Part shown: positions 17,188 to 27,637 of the stretch, piece after piece | How the letters are laid out: each line of letters opens with the position of its first letter | Position numbering within the stretch: the stretch's first letter is position 1 | Assembly: GCA_002909145.1 (NCBI GenBank) | Contig: PNQY01000150.1 | Span: 1-41,707 of the forward strand | Origin: Candidatus Thioglobus perditus | Lineage (GTDB): Bacteria > Pseudomonadota > Gammaproteobacteria > PS1 > Pseudothioglobaceae | Direction of reading: 5' to 3' | DNA: 41,707 bases | Notes under the pieces: generated by a model | What the model was told of the DNA's origin: nothing | Seen by the model: the letters and a program-made list of their open reading frames with translations, nothing else | Databases searched by the model: none | Position numbers and translations under genes: made by a program

Positions 17188-18585
17188 ATGACGGATAAAA
17201 ATATCCAAGTAGACAATATATACGAAGAAGGTGAGCAGTGGGTACAAAACCTGGGTGAAAGCACTATTCACGCCAAACGTATGGGCGGCAAGTTTAGAAA
17301 TCTCAAGTGGTTAGCAATTGCGGTATGGTCACCATTTTTCATTGGTCCTTATATAACTTGGAATGGTAGGCAAGCAGTTTTGTTTGATATGGACAAAAGA
17401 CAGTATCATTTATTTGATATAACCGTATTCCCACAAGATATCTGGATGCTAACAATGGTATTGTTATTCTTGGCAATTTTATTAGCAGCAATGACAGCTG
17501 TTCTTGGTAGGGCTTTCTGTGGTTATTTTTGTTTCCAAACTATTTGGACCGATATTTTCACCAAGGTTGAAGATTGGGTAGAGGGCGCTCCGGTTAAGCG
17601 TAGAAAGCTGGAAAAAGCCCCGTGGGGACCTAGCAAGCTTGGAATTAAATTAACCAAGCATATTATTTGGATTGCTATTGCATTGTTCTCTGGTATTACC
17701 TGGATGTTGTATTTTGGGGTCACTTGGTCCGAGTATTTTAGTGGTGATATTACCTCTACAACTGCAGTAATTACTGCAATTATTGCTATAGGAGCTTATG
17801 TATTTGCAGGTTTTATGCGTGAACAATCGTGCATGTGGATCTGTCCTTACGCACGTATCCAGGGCGCAATGTGCGATGAACAAAGTATTATGCCAACCTA
17901 TGATCACTATCGTGGTGAGGATCGTGGCAAATTGAAAAAAGGCAAGTTTGTCGAAGGTTTTGGCGATTGTATTGATTGTAATCAGTGTGTGGCAGTATGC
18001 CCAACTGGCGTTGACATTCGCAAGGGTCAAGAATACGGTTGTATAACTTGCGGTCTTTGTATAGATGCTTGTGATGCAGTAATGGAAAAAGTTGGCAAGC
18101 CAAAAGGCCTGATTCGTTACACATCATTAACTGAAATGAAATTTAACAAACCAGTTGAGGCTTTGTATAAGCGTCCAAGGGTGATTGTTTATTCTTTGAT
18201 ATTGTTGATTTTATTATCAGTGTTAGTATATGGAATGCTTAATATTGCAGCAATGGACTTTAAGGTTTTGCACGATAGACAGCCATTATTTGTGCAGTTA
18301 TCAGACGGGTCTATTCGTAACAAGTATGAACTTAAGGTAATGAACAAAACCGATAAAGAAATGCCAGTAGAGATTAGTTTTAAAAGTGAGATAAAAGACC
18401 TTAAGTCGATCAATAAGTTAAATACAGTAATAATACCAACAGGCAATGTGAAGTCTATTTATGTATATTTGAATGCGTATGAAAAAAATGTTGGTGACAA
18501 CAACAATGTGGTCTTTGTGGTTAAAGGTGCGCAGTCTACTTTAGAATATGAAACCTCATTCTTTACCCATAAGAGTATGAAATGA
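17188..18585 (+). CDS. ccoG: Cytochrome c oxidase accessory protein CcoG (FixG/RdxA type)
   Basis: CcoG is a membrane-bound polyferredoxin-like protein needed for assembly of cbb3 cytochrome oxidase; it has been shown to act in copper reduction. The protein has 465 residues. Hydrophobic helices lie near residues 40-60, 90-112, 155-180 and 190-210, and one more near 333-352. The cysteine motifs FCGYFCFQTIW and SCMWICPYARIQ precede two ferredoxin-type clusters, CIDCNQCVAVCPTG and CITCGLCIDACDAV. A C-terminal Ig-like periplasmic domain with MNKTDKEMPVEISF completes the family layout. It overlaps the next gene by four bases. The oxidase subunit genes ccoNOPQ are not in the window. Confidence 0.94.
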   Translation: MTDKNIQVDNIYEEGEQWVQNLGESTIHAKRMGGKFRNLKWLAIAVWSPFFIGPYITWNGRQAVLFDMDKRQYHLFDITVFPQDIWMLTMVLLFLAILLAAMTAVLGRAFCGYFCFQTIWTDIFTKVEDWVEGAPVKRRKLEKAPWGPSKLGIKLTKHIIWIAIALFSGITWMLYFGVTWSEYFSGDITSTTAVITAIIAIGAYVFAGFMREQSCMWICPYARIQGAMCDEQSIMPTYDHYRGEDRGKLKKGKFVEGFGDCIDCNQCVAVCPTGVDIRKGQEYGCITCGLCIDACDAVMEKVGKPKGLIRYTSLTEMKFNKPVEALYKRPRVIVYSLILLILLSVLVYGMLNIAAMDFKVLHDRQPLFVQLSDGSIRNKYELKVMNKTDKEMPVEISFKSEIKDLKSINKLNTVIIPTGNVKSIYVYLNAYEKNVGDNNNVVFVVKGAQSTLEYETSFFTHKSMK

Positions 18586-19058
18586 CAATTCACAAATCTC
18601 CAATTATGATGTCAATGTTGGCATTGTTTTTAATTTTGGTTATAGCAACTGGATATAGAATTATTACCGCCTTAGAAACACATCCTGGGTTAGTAGTTGA
18701 GGATGCTTATTTGAGTGGCGAGCGTTATGGCGATACTCTAAGCAAAAAACAATTATTATCTCAACAAGGTTGGAGTTTAAATTTAGAAATTCCTAAAGAT
18801 GTGGCTCACAATGTTGAGCAAACTTATAAAGCTATAAGCATGCAAAAAGATAAAGTTTTTACTGATGCAAAAATGGTTATATATTTTTACCGCCCATTAG
18901 AGAGAAAGTTTGATTTTTCAAAAACTATGTCTCCCGATGCATCGGGCGTATATCAGGCACAAATCAAATTGCCATTCAAAGGTAGATGGGATGTAATAGT
19001 GGAGGCCACTAAAGGCGATTTCTTGCAAAGATCATCGGCCAAGATGTTTGCTAAGTAA
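18582..19058 (+). CDS. FixH family protein
   Basis: The 158-residue protein has a single N-terminal membrane helix (about residues 8-28) and a periplasmic beta-rich domain. It fits FixH/CcoH-type accessory proteins, with a middle region containing QQGWSLNLEIPKD and a C-terminal phrase LPFKGRWDVIVEA. FixH proteins are associated with maturation or stability of cbb3 oxidase. The four-base overlap with ccoG and the shared direction support the role. It ends three bases from the 3' end of the convergent znuC-like gene, with no terminator between them. Next to it one would expect ccoI/ccoS, which are not here. Confidence 0.8.
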   Translation: MTIHKSPIMMSMLALFLILVIATGYRIITALETHPGLVVEDAYLSGERYGDTLSKKQLLSQQGWSLNLEIPKDVAHNVEQTYKAISMQKDKVFTDAKMVIYFYRPLERKFDFSKTMSPDASGVYQAQIKLPFKGRWDVIVEATKGDFLQRSSAKMFAK

Positions 19059-19061
19059 TCC

Positions 19062-19781
19062 CTAGCTTTCATGACAATGGTTATGGTGGTGTTCATAAGT
19101 TGCCATTAGTTCATCCATTTGATCGGCAAACAAATCATTAAAACTAGAGTCTTGCAATATAGACTCAGGCTGCCCCATACAGCATATATGATGATATAGG
19201 CATAAAACCTGTGTTGACTCCTTCATGACCCTGTGTAAGTCGTGTGAAACCATAAGTATCGCACACTCTTGTTGCTGATGAATGTCTTGAATAAGCTTGT
19301 ATAAATGCATTTGTCCATTCACATCTAAATTTTGGGCTGGCTCATCAAGAATCAGAATATTGGGCTTACTAAGTAGTGCTCTAGCGAGTAATACGCGCTG
19401 CATTTCTCCACCAGACAAGTCTTTCAGAGAGGAACTTAGTAAGACTTCAATGCCAGTAAGTTTGGATATTTTAAGTAGAAAGTCAATACTAGTTTTTTGA
19501 TTTAATTTCAGAAAATCAATAACTGAGATTGGGATAAATTCATTAGGAATGAATTTTTGTGGAGTGTATCCAAGTCTAATATTTTTGGATTTTTTTATAC
19601 TGCCACTATCGGGCTTAATAAGTCCCAGAAGAATTTTTATTAGTGAACTTTTGCCTGCACCATTTGGCCCAATAAGAGTAATAAATTCACCGGCTTTAAT
19701 ATCAAAGCTAACATTATCAAGCACACTCTTGGTGTTGTGTTTAAGGCTGACATTGTTTGCACTAATGAGTACTTCTGACAT
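19062..19781 (-). CDS. znuC: Zinc ABC transporter ATP-binding protein, ZnuC-like
   Basis: This 239-residue ABC ATPase belongs to the zinc/manganese uptake group. It would power import of Zn2+ delivered by ZnuA through the permease ZnuB. Walker A is GPNGAGKSSLIK near residue 38, the signature is LSGGEMQRVLLARALL near residue 122, Walker B is ILILDEPAQNLD, and the switch His is in MVSHDLHRV. The His-rich C-terminal tail (YEHHHNHCHES), and a Cys pair in HHICCMGQP, fit a metal-handling ZnuC. The gene stands alone: neither znuA nor znuB lies beside it, so the partners must be elsewhere. Manganese specificity is a possible alternative. Confidence 0.85.
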   Translation of the reverse strand: MSEVLISANNVSLKHNTKSVLDNVSFDIKAGEFITLIGPNGAGKSSLIKILLGLIKPDSGSIKKSKNIRLGYTPQKFIPNEFIPISVIDFLKLNQKTSIDFLLKISKLTGIEVLLSSSLKDLSGGEMQRVLLARALLSKPNILILDEPAQNLDVNGQMHLYKLIQDIHQQQECAILMVSHDLHRVMKESTQVLCLYHHICCMGQPESILQDSSFNDLFADQMDELMATYEHHHNHCHES

Positions 19782-19900
19782 TATTGACTAAATAGGAAAT
19801 ATATGCGTTATTTTATACCCTGAAAATAAGCATCAAGCTTTATCTTGTATAAGGTTTTTTAGAGATGCCCTTAATAATGCTTTAATGTAAAATCTGATCT

Positions 19901-22630
19901 ATGTCACACAAGCTAATTTTAATGGATGGCTCGGCTTTTTTATTCCGAGCTTATTTTTCTACACTATCACAAAATTTAACCAATAAAGATGGCTTTCCAA
20001 CTGGGGCGATGTTCGGTGTTATTAATGCCATTAAACGTTTGCAGAACCAGTATCCTCAAGCAAAAATAATAACTATATTTGATGCCAAAGGTAAGAATTT
20101 TAGACACGACCTTTACCCGGAATACAAAGCGCATAGGAAGCCTGCTGATAGTGATCTAATTATGCAGATTGAGCCTTTGTATGAAATTGTTAGAGCTATG
20201 GGTTTTCACTTTATGTGTGTACCTAATGTTGAGGCGGACGATGTTATTGCTACACTTAGTCGCTGCGCAGAGGAAAACAGAATTAAAACCATTATTGCTA
20301 GTGGTGATAAAGACCTGATGCAATTGGTAAGTAACAATATAACTCAGTTGGATATGAAGGGTAATTTATATGATCACAACGCAGTAATTGAAAAAATGGG
20401 TGTAGCTCCAAATCAAATTATGGATCTTTTGGCGCTTACTGGTGATAGTGCAGATAACATTCCTGGTGTTCCAAGTGTAGGACCTAAAACTGCCGTTAAA
20501 TGGCTGCAGTCCTATAATAATATTACTGGAGTTAAGAAGAACTCTGATCAGATTAAGGGCAAGGTTGGCGAGAAGCTACGCAATAGTTTTGAAATGCTAG
20601 ACTTGTCACACAAATTAGTTGAGCTTAAGTTTGATGTTGAATTGCCATGTAATATTCTAGATGTTGAGCCAGGCCAAGACCACGCTAAGCTTGCAAGTTT
20701 GTATCAGCAATATGGTTTTGCTATGTGGCTCAAGCAACTTGGTGATGTGCCAGTTGAGATACAAGAAAATATTGGCAAAGCCGAGGTTAATGAGATAATT
20801 AGTGATGACATTGACATGCTCAATAATTATTCACAAACGCTAGTACTAAGCCAAGAGAAGTTTGAGGCTGTAGTTGTTAGATTAAAAAACTCCAAAACAT
20901 TTGTATTTGATCTAGAAACTTCGTCGCTTGATTATATGAACGCCAGGATTGTAGGATGGGTATTTTTAATCGATAATGATAGCTTCTATATTCCAGTTGC
21001 CCATGACTATTTAGATGCTCCAAAACAACTAGATTTTGACTATGTGCTTAATGCGCTAATACCAATCTTGCAGGATGAATCTATTGGAAAGGTTGGTCAA
21101 AATCTTAAATATGATGCCCATATTTTGGCAAATTACAATGTTGAGCTAAATGGAATTACTGACGACACTATGGTGAAGTCTTATAGTTTAAATTCAGTTG
21201 CAACTAGACACAATATGGATGACTTGAGCGAGCATTACTTAGGTCACAAAACCATTCATTTTGCTGATATTGCTGGCAAAGGTAAAAAGCAAATTACTTT
21301 TAATCAGGTAAATATAGATGACGCCTTTCCGTATGCTTGTGAAGACGTTATAGTTACAGATTTGCTTAATAAAATACTGGATGAGAATATTGCTCAATAT
21401 CCAAAACTAGCTAAGCTTTATCAAAATATAGAACTGCCACTTGTTAAAGTTTTGTTGCGTATGGAGCGTAATGGTGTTGAGATTGACAGCGCACTACTTA
21501 ACTCTCAGCAATTAGATGTTATGGGGCAAATGAAAGATATTCAGTCTCAGGCGTTTGCAACAGCTGGAGATGTGTTTAATTTAGAGTCACCGAAACAAAT
21601 TCAACAGATTTTATTCTCAGAAGAAGGCCTGGGGCTAGAGGCAAAGAAAAAAACTCCCAAAGGCGCCCCATCAACCAATGAAGAAGCATTAAAGCTACTA
21701 GATCATCCTTTGGTGGATTTAATATTAAGCTACAGAACCTTAACTAAGCTTAACTCAACCTACCTTGAGGCATTGCCAAAACAAATAGATCTTAAAACTA
21801 AGAGGCTTCATACCTCATACCATCAGGCGGTAACGGCCACTGGACGCTTGTCATCTTCAAACCCAAACCTGCAAAACATCCCAATTCGCACAGATATTGG
21901 CGCACGCATTAGAGGTGCGTTTGTTGCTAGTAAGGGTAATGTTATTATTGCTGCTGATTACTCACAGATTGAGTTGAGAATTATGGCGCATATATCTGCA
22001 GATGAGAATTTATTAAAGGCATTTAACAATGATGTTGATGTGCATAGTGCCACAGCTAGTGAAATCTTTAATGTGACCGCTGATGAGATAACTAAGGATC
22101 ATCGCCGTCGTGCCAAGGCGATTAATTTTGGCTTAATTTATGGCATGAGTGCGTTTGGACTAGCTAAGCAGATTGATGTATCAAGAACACAAGCCAAGCA
22201 ATATATTGATGCATATTTTGAAAACTACCCTGGTGTTGCTACGTATATGGAAAATATTAAAGAATCTGCCAAAACTCAGGGCTATGTTGAGACTATTATG
22301 GGTAGACGCCTGTACTTGCCACAAGTTAATCACAAAAATAAGATGCTGCAGCAACATGCACTTAGAACAGCAATTAATGCACCTATGCAAGGATCATCTG
22401 CAGACATAATTAAAAAAGCTATGTTTGATATATATCAGTGGATTGGTGATGACAATCAAGATATAAAAATGATTATGCAAGTGCATGATGAATTGGTGTT
22501 TGAGGTTAATTCATTAAAAGCTGATGAATTTGCTAATAAAATACAAGAATTAATGGAAAATACCCACCAATTGAATATCCCGCTTAAGGTGGATGTTGGC
22601 ATTGGCAGTTCGTGGCAAGAGGCGCACTAA
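19901..22630 (+). CDS. polA: DNA polymerase I
   Basis: DNA polymerase I removes RNA primers, fills gaps and repairs DNA. All three domains are present in 909 residues (E. coli 928). The N-terminal 5'-3' exonuclease (about 1-290) shows [22 protein letters not shown] and [11 protein letters not shown]. The 3'-5' exonuclease keeps its metal ligands D337 and E339 in DLETSSLD, and [12 protein letters not shown] later, so proofreading is probably active. The polymerase domain has motif [11 protein letters not shown] (Asp686), motif [15 protein letters not shown] and motif [11 protein letters not shown] (Asp863). A -10-like TAAAAT lies about eight bases before the ATG, with no good ribosome-binding site. 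Its stop codon shares one base with the argS start. Confidence 0.97.
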   Translation: MSHKLILMDGSAFLFRAYFSTLSQNLTNKDGFPTGAMFGVINAIKRLQNQYPQAKIITIFDAKGKNFRHDLYPEYKAHRKPADSDLIMQIEPLYEIVRAMGFHFMCVPNVEADDVIATLSRCAEENRIKTIIASGDKDLMQLVSNNITQLDMKGNLYDHNAVIEKMGVAPNQIMDLLALTGDSADNIPGVPSVGPKTAVKWLQSYNNITGVKKNSDQIKGKVGEKLRNSFEMLDLSHKLVELKFDVELPCNILDVEPGQDHAKLASLYQQYGFAMWLKQLGDVPVEIQENIGKAEVNEIISDDIDMLNNYSQTLVLSQEKFEAVVVRLKNSKTFVFDLETSSLDYMNARIVGWVFLIDNDSFYIPVAHDYLDAPKQLDFDYVLNALIPILQDESIGKVGQNLKYDAHILANYNVELNGITDDTMVKSYSLNSVATRHNMDDLSEHYLGHKTIHFADIAGKGKKQITFNQVNIDDAFPYACEDVIVTDLLNKILDENIAQYPKLAKLYQNIELPLVKVLLRMERNGVEIDSALLNSQQLDVMGQMKDIQSQAFATAGDVFNLESPKQIQQILFSEEGLGLEAKKKTPKGAPSTNEEALKLLDHPLVDLILSYRTLTKLNSTYLEALPKQIDLKTKRLHTSYHQAVTATGRLSSSNPNLQNIPIRTDIGARIRGAFVASKGNVIIAADYSQIELRIMAHISADENLLKAFNNDVDVHSATASEIFNVTADEITKDHRRRAKAINFGLIYGMSAFGLAKQIDVSRTQAKQYIDAYFENYPGVATYMENIKESAKTQGYVETIMGRRLYLPQVNHKNKMLQQHALRTAINAPMQGSSADIIKKAMFDIYQWIGDDNQDIKMIMQVHDELVFEVNSLKADEFANKIQELMENTHQLNIPLKVDVGIGSSWQEAH

Positions 22631-24330
22631 TGAAAGAACAATTACAAGAATTACTAAAACATAGTCTAGATTTATTGGTAGCCGATGGCGTGCTTCCTGC
22701 ATCTACAGATGTCATTCGTATTGATCATTCTAAAGATAAGTCTCAAGGTGATTTTGCTACCAATATAGCTATGGTATTGTCTAAGCAGGCAAGGTGCTCC
22801 CCAAAAGTATTGGCAGAGAAGATTGTTGCCAAAATAGAAAACAGTGAGCATGTTAAGCAGGTGCAAATTGCTGGGCCAGGATTTATTAATTTCTTTATGT
22901 CTCAAGATTCCAACACTAAAGTTGTAGAGCAAATACTTGATCAGACCAATAATTTTGGTCTTTCTAAGTTTGGCGACGGCCAAAAAGTTTTGTTGGAATT
23001 TGTTTCTGCAAATCCTACTGGGCCACTGCATGTTGGCCATGGACGTGGTGCAGCGTATGGAGCAACAGTTTCTAATCTATTGCAAGCCATTGGTTTTAAA
23101 GTTGACAACGAATACTATGTAAATGATGCCGGGCGACAGATGGATATCTTGGCTACATCGGTTTACTTACGTTATATTGAAACTGATAAATTTCCAGATA
23201 ATGGCTATAAGGGTGATTATATTTTCGACATTGCTAAGAAAATTAGTGACGTTGAAAAATTAGATATTTTTTCAGGCGTATATGCTGATGAAAAAGATGG
23301 TGGCGATAAAGAAAAACACATTGATGACTTGATTGCTAATTGCAAGAAAGCTCTTGATAGTGATTATAAAAAAGTATTTGATTTATCTATTAATAACATC
23401 TTATCTGGCATTAAGGATGATTTGGCTGAATTTGGAGTTGATTACCAACAGTGGTTTTCTGAGCAGTCATTAGTTGATAGTGGTCTTTCACAAACAACAG
23501 TGAAGTCTCTACAAGAATCTGGAAATATATACGAGAAAGACGGGGCCCTATGGTTTAAAACTACTGATTTCGGCGATGAAAAAGATCGTGTTGTGGTTAG
23601 AGATAATGGTGTTCACACATACTTTGCTTCAGATATTGCCTATCATTTAGAAAAATTTGAACGTGGATATGACAAAATTATCAATATCTGGGGTGCTGAT
23701 CATCATGGCTATATAGCTCGTGTTAAGGCGTCAGTCACAGCATTAGGACACAAGGCTGATAAGTTAGAAATTTTACTTGTACAGTTTGCCAACCTATATC
23801 GTGGCGGTGAAAAAGTAGCGATGTCTACTCGTAGCGGTTCATTTGTAACTTTGGAAGAATTGCGCAACGAAGTCGGAAATGATGCAGCGCGATTTTTCTA
23901 TATTTTGCGCAAATCAGAGCAGCATATGGATTTTGACTTGGACTTGGCAAAATCTAAAACTAATGAGAATCCAGTTTTCTATATTCAATATGCATATGCT
24001 AGAATCTGCTCAGTAATAAAGCAAGCAAGTGATAACACCGCAGGTGTAGACTTGTCATTGCTAGATAATGACAATGAAGCACTTTTGATTAAAGAGCTTA
24101 ATCGTTATAAAGATGTTTTGCATGCGTCAGCAATTAATTACGAGCCACACGTTTTGGCTTATTATTTGCGTGAGCTTGCTGGAGTTTTTCATAGTTATTA
24201 CAACAGTAGTGAGTTTTTAGTTGAGGATATCAAATTGCGTAACTCAAGACTTATGCTGATTACTGCAGTCAAACAAGTAATTGCAAATGGTCTCAATCTG
24301 TTGGGTGTTAGCGCCCCAGAATCAATGTGA
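22630..24330 (+). CDS. argS: Arginyl-tRNA synthetase
   Basis: ArgRS charges tRNA-Arg. The protein has 566 residues (E. coli 577). It has an N-terminal tRNA-recognition domain, the HIGH-like motif in [14 protein letters not shown] near residue 125, the class I region [14 protein letters not shown], the modified KMSK region [11 protein letters not shown], and a C-terminal anticodon-binding helical domain with [15 protein letters not shown] at 22612 gives an extension of six residues, but the ATG at 22630, in the TAATG overlap with the polA stop and seven bases after AGAGG, is the better start. Its last codons overlap the GTG start of addA. Confidence 0.95.
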   Translation: MKEQLQELLKHSLDLLVADGVLPASTDVIRIDHSKDKSQGDFATNIAMVLSKQARCSPKVLAEKIVAKIENSEHVKQVQIAGPGFINFFMSQDSNTKVVEQILDQTNNFGLSKFGDGQKVLLEFVSANPTGPLHVGHGRGAAYGATVSNLLQAIGFKVDNEYYVNDAGRQMDILATSVYLRYIETDKFPDNGYKGDYIFDIAKKISDVEKLDIFSGVYADEKDGGDKEKHIDDLIANCKKALDSDYKKVFDLSINNILSGIKDDLAEFGVDYQQWFSEQSLVDSGLSQTTVKSLQESGNIYEKDGALWFKTTDFGDEKDRVVVRDNGVHTYFASDIAYHLEKFERGYDKIINIWGADHHGYIARVKASVTALGHKADKLEILLVQFANLYRGGEKVAMSTRSGSFVTLEELRNEVGNDAARFFYILRKSEQHMDFDLDLAKSKTNENPVFYIQYAYARICSVIKQASDNTAGVDLSLLDNDNEALLIKELNRYKDVLHASAINYEPHVLAYYLRELAGVFHSYYNSSEFLVEDIKLRNSRLMLITAVKQVIANGLNLLGVSAPESM

Positions 24331-27300
24331 ATGATCAAAGGCAAAGAGAAAAAGCACTAGACATTACGCAATCTTATATTGTTCAAGCCCCTGCAGGAGC
24401 TGGAAAAACCGAACTATTAACTCAACGATATTTAAAGCTTTTATCCGCCTGTACTAATCCAGAAAATGTCATAGCTATGACGTTTACTAAAAAAGCAGTC
24501 AGCGAGCTTAAAACTAGAGTTATTGAGTCTTTACAGTCAACAAGTGACAAAAGACCTGAAGAGGCACACAAACAAACAACTTACGACTTAGCTTGTACAG
24601 TAATGAGTAGGTCTATACAAAATAATTGGCAAATATTAACCACCCCAAGTCGTCTTAAAATATCTACCATTGACGGCTTATCGAGTTTGATAACCAGTCG
24701 TTACCCAACAAAATCACAATTAGTTCCTAAGCAAATAATTTCCCAAAATTGGGAGCGCAATAAAGTATATAGGCAGGCTGCAGAGCAAACCCTATTGGCA
24801 ATTGATGATGCTGAATATAAGGATATTATTCAGCCACTATTACTTTATCTAGATAATAATGTCGAAAGATTTTATAGTCTTATTGTGAGTATGCTTGAAA
24901 AACGTGATCAGTGGCTTCCAAAGCTTTATCGGCACAACTCAATAGACACAAAAGTATTGCAAGATAGTGCCAAAAGTATTATCTCCCAACATCTAGGGTT
25001 GTTAAAGATTGCAGCAGATGACTGCCTTGACAGACGATTTTTTGAATTATTAAGTTGTAACACCAAGCCAGAATATGCGCAAATACAGAATACCCCTGGT
25101 GTGGAGCCTGAATCATTAATTTTTTGGAAAAACCTAAGGTCAATTTGCCTTACTACTGAAAACAAATTACGCAAGAGTATTAATAAAAACAATGGATTTC
25201 CTGCAGAGTTAAAAGTACAAAAGCAGGAGTTTATTGATATTTTGAATGCCTTGACTGATAAGAGTAGTTTTGTAGAGCTATTAGCAAATGTTGAGCTATT
25301 GCCAGATGTCGACTTTTCTAACAAACATACCGAGGCATTACAAAATATAGCTGCAGTGTTAAAGCTAGCTGTTGCTCAGTTAAATGTTTTGTTTGAAGAT
25401 GGACAGACGCATGATTTTATTCAAGTGGCACTAGATGCAGATAAAGCCTTGGACACTCAGAGTGAGTATGGTGCTAGTGATGTCGCTTTATTTTTAGATT
25501 ATAAGATTGAGCATATTCTTATTGATGAGTTTCAAGATACATCTGTCTCTCAATTCGGACTAATTGGAAAGCTAGTTAGCAATTGGCAGGCAAATGATGG
25601 AAAAACCTTGTTTTTGGTTGGTGATCCAATGCAATCTATTTATAGATTTAGACAGTCACAAGTGGGATTGTTCTTACAGGTAAAGCAATACGGAATTGCT
25701 GATATTAAGCCAATTTCAATACAGCTAACAACAAACTTTCGCTCATCTAAAAGCATAGTTGAGGGTAATAATGAAATCTTTGATTCAATATTTCCAGCAG
25801 AGGAAGATGTTTACAAGGGCTCGATTGTATATTCACATTCTATTGCAAATGCTGATGATAAGTACAATAACGCAATTAAATTTTATCCATTTGCAGAAAA
25901 ACAATATGAGTCCGAGGCCCAACAAGTTATAGATATTATTAAATCTAGCATCAGTAATACTTCAACAAGTGAAATTGCGGTTTTGGTTAGAAATAGGTCA
26001 CATTTATTGGATATTGTTATAGCTTTAAAGCAAAACAATATTGAGTTTGAGGCGCTAAAAACCTCAGCACTTAAAGATAATATGTTTACTCGAGATTTAA
26101 TGTCTTTAACAAAAGCTCTACTTAATTTAGGAGATAAATTAGCGTGGTTGAGTATTTTGCGAGCACCCTGGTGTGGACTATTGCTTGATGATTTGTTGGT
26201 TTTGTCGCAAGATGATAGTGTGACAATTTTTGAACAGTTAAATGATAAGAAGGTTTTGCAAAAACTTAGTGACGATGGAAAGACAAGAGTTTTGCATATT
26301 GTTGAATCACTTATTGATGTTATTAACAATCAATCTAGATTTGGCTTCGTTGAGCTGCTGACTTGTGCAATTGATAGACTTCTTCCTAAGCAATCATTAT
26401 CGGTACAAAATACAATGATTAAGGAGATGTTTTTAGGCATTATTGATAATTGTGAGTCCAGAGAAATGCTTAATGTTGAAACTATAGAGTCAATGTTGGA
26501 TGAGTTATATGCCCCAAGTAAAAAGGCAAAGATAAAACTTATGACCATTCATGAGTCCAAGGGTTTGGAGTTTGATGAGGTGATTATTCCAGGGCTTGGT
26601 AGAGCCCCACAGAATAACAAGCCACCAATTATTCATATGCAGGAGTTTGCTGATCAGTCTCTATTAATGGCGCCAATAAAGCCTTGCACTGCTAGCAATG
26701 AGAGTAATACTTATAATTATCTGAAATATATAGAATCACAGCAGGATGCATTTGAAATAATGCGACTTTTGTATGTTGCTATGACTCGAGCTAAGAAGAA
26801 AATACACTTGCTTGGGTCTGTGAATAAACAAAAAAATGCTCACTCTAAAACTTTCTTAAAGTTGTTGCTGCCTAAATATAGGCACAAGTTTGATAATGTA
26901 GAAGATCCTATAGTTAATAATAAATCTGAGCGCATAGCATCAAAACTTTTGCGCCATGCCAAGTTATTAACATCAGACAGTATTATTGATAACAGTTCTG
27001 AGAAAATTGATTATCAATTAAGCACTGATGTGTTATTCAAAAGCTTGCTTGGAACCTTGTTACATCAGTATTACGAACTTGGGGAGTTAAGTCCAGATAG
27101 ATCAAGTATAGAGTCTAAGCTAGTATCTATGGGTTTTGGTGATACTGATATTGTTGAAAGTATTGACTTTATTATTAGTATGCTAGATAACACTTATCAA
27201 GACACAAAGTTTGAATGGCTATTCAAGACAAGAGTATCAACTCAAGTTGAAGCTGAATTTATAACTGAAAATGGCAGTATTGTTGTAGATCGTTTATTTA

Positions 27301-27506
27301 TTGATGAAGATACACTATGGATTATTGATTTTAAAACTGCCGTTAAGGCAGATGATGAGTCGATAGAAGGGTTTATTAGCAGGCAAAAGCACAAACATGC
27401 AGAGCAGTTGTTGTTTTACAAAGAAGTATTGTCTAAGATCTATAGTAATGAGATAAAGTGCGTTTTATATTGTCCTGCAGTACAAGAATTAATAGAGATT
27501 TTTTAG
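24327..27506 (+). CDS. addA: UvrD-type helicase/exonuclease, AddA-like (RecB-like) subunit
   Basis: This 1059-residue protein is an SF1 helicase with a C-terminal RecB-family nuclease domain, as in AddA of the AddAB double-strand-break repair complex. Walker A is [16 protein letters not shown] near residue 20, motif II is LIDEFQDTS, motif [15 protein letters not shown], motif [11 protein letters not shown], motif [19 protein letters not shown], and motif [15 protein letters not shown]. Nuclease residues lie in VDRLFI, IIDFKTA and the Q-x3-Y phrase [12 protein letters not shown]. The start is a GTG in a four-base overlap (GTGA) with argS; no in-frame ATG lies nearby. AddB, usually directly upstream, is absent here. 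RecB is a less likely label since RecC and RecD are not adjacent. Confidence 0.85.
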   Translation: MNDQRQREKALDITQSYIVQAPAGAGKTELLTQRYLKLLSACTNPENVIAMTFTKKAVSELKTRVIESLQSTSDKRPEEAHKQTTYDLACTVMSRSIQNNWQILTTPSRLKISTIDGLSSLITSRYPTKSQLVPKQIISQNWERNKVYRQAAEQTLLAIDDAEYKDIIQPLLLYLDNNVERFYSLIVSMLEKRDQWLPKLYRHNSIDTKVLQDSAKSIISQHLGLLKIAADDCLDRRFFELLSCNTKPEYAQIQNTPGVEPESLIFWKNLRSICLTTENKLRKSINKNNGFPAELKVQKQEFIDILNALTDKSSFVELLANVELLPDVDFSNKHTEALQNIAAVLKLAVAQLNVLFEDGQTHDFIQVALDADKALDTQSEYGASDVALFLDYKIEHILIDEFQDTSVSQFGLIGKLVSNWQANDGKTLFLVGDPMQSIYRFRQSQVGLFLQVKQYGIADIKPISIQLTTNFRSSKSIVEGNNEIFDSIFPAEEDVYKGSIVYSHSIANADDKYNNAIKFYPFAEKQYESEAQQVIDIIKSSISNTSTSEIAVLVRNRSHLLDIVIALKQNNIEFEALKTSALKDNMFTRDLMSLTKALLNLGDKLAWLSILRAPWCGLLLDDLLVLSQDDSVTIFEQLNDKKVLQKLSDDGKTRVLHIVESLIDVINNQSRFGFVELLTCAIDRLLPKQSLSVQNTMIKEMFLGIIDNCESREMLNVETIESMLDELYAPSKKAKIKLMTIHESKGLEFDEVIIPGLGRAPQNNKPPIIHMQEFADQSLLMAPIKPCTASNESNTYNYLKYIESQQDAFEIMRLLYVAMTRAKKKIHLLGSVNKQKNAHSKTFLKLLLPKYRHKFDNVEDPIVNNKSERIASKLLRHAKLLTSDSIIDNSSEKIDYQLSTDVLFKSLLGTLLHQYYELGELSPDRSSIESKLVSMGFGDTDIVESIDFIISMLDNTYQDTKFEWLFKTRVSTQVEAEFITENGSIVVDRLFIDEDTLWIIDFKTAVKADDESIEGFISRQKHKHAEQLLFYKEVLSKIYSNEIKCVLYCPAVQELIEIF

Positions 27507-27521
27507 CAAACAGTGTTTAAA

Positions 27522-27544
27522 TTTTTACTATAAAACAGTAAAAA
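27522..27544 (+). terminator. Weak AT-only hairpin after addA
   Basis: TTTTTACT (27522-27529) pairs with AGTAAAAA (27537-27544) around a seven-base loop, without a GC-rich stem or T-tract on the plus strand. It is at best a weak terminator. Confidence 0.3.
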
Positions 27545-27623
27545 ACAACATTAATAGTTGGATTTACAAATAAAGACTTGCCACCCATAATATTACGATT
27601 ATTAAACTATTGATGCATTCCTG

Positions 27624-27629
27624 TATACT
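27624..27629 (+). promoter_or_regulatory. Possible -10 box of ygiQ
   Basis: TATACT ends nine bases before the ygiQ ATG at 27638; transcription would begin at or next to the start codon. No Shine-Dalgarno sequence is present. The -35 is unclear. Confidence 0.35.
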
Positions 27630-27637
27630 TTGGCATC

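Noticed and set aside
22612-22629. GTG start of argS giving six extra residues
   Set aside because: The ATG at 22630 has AGAGG at the right distance and the TAATG overlap with polA; the added residues match nothing in the family.
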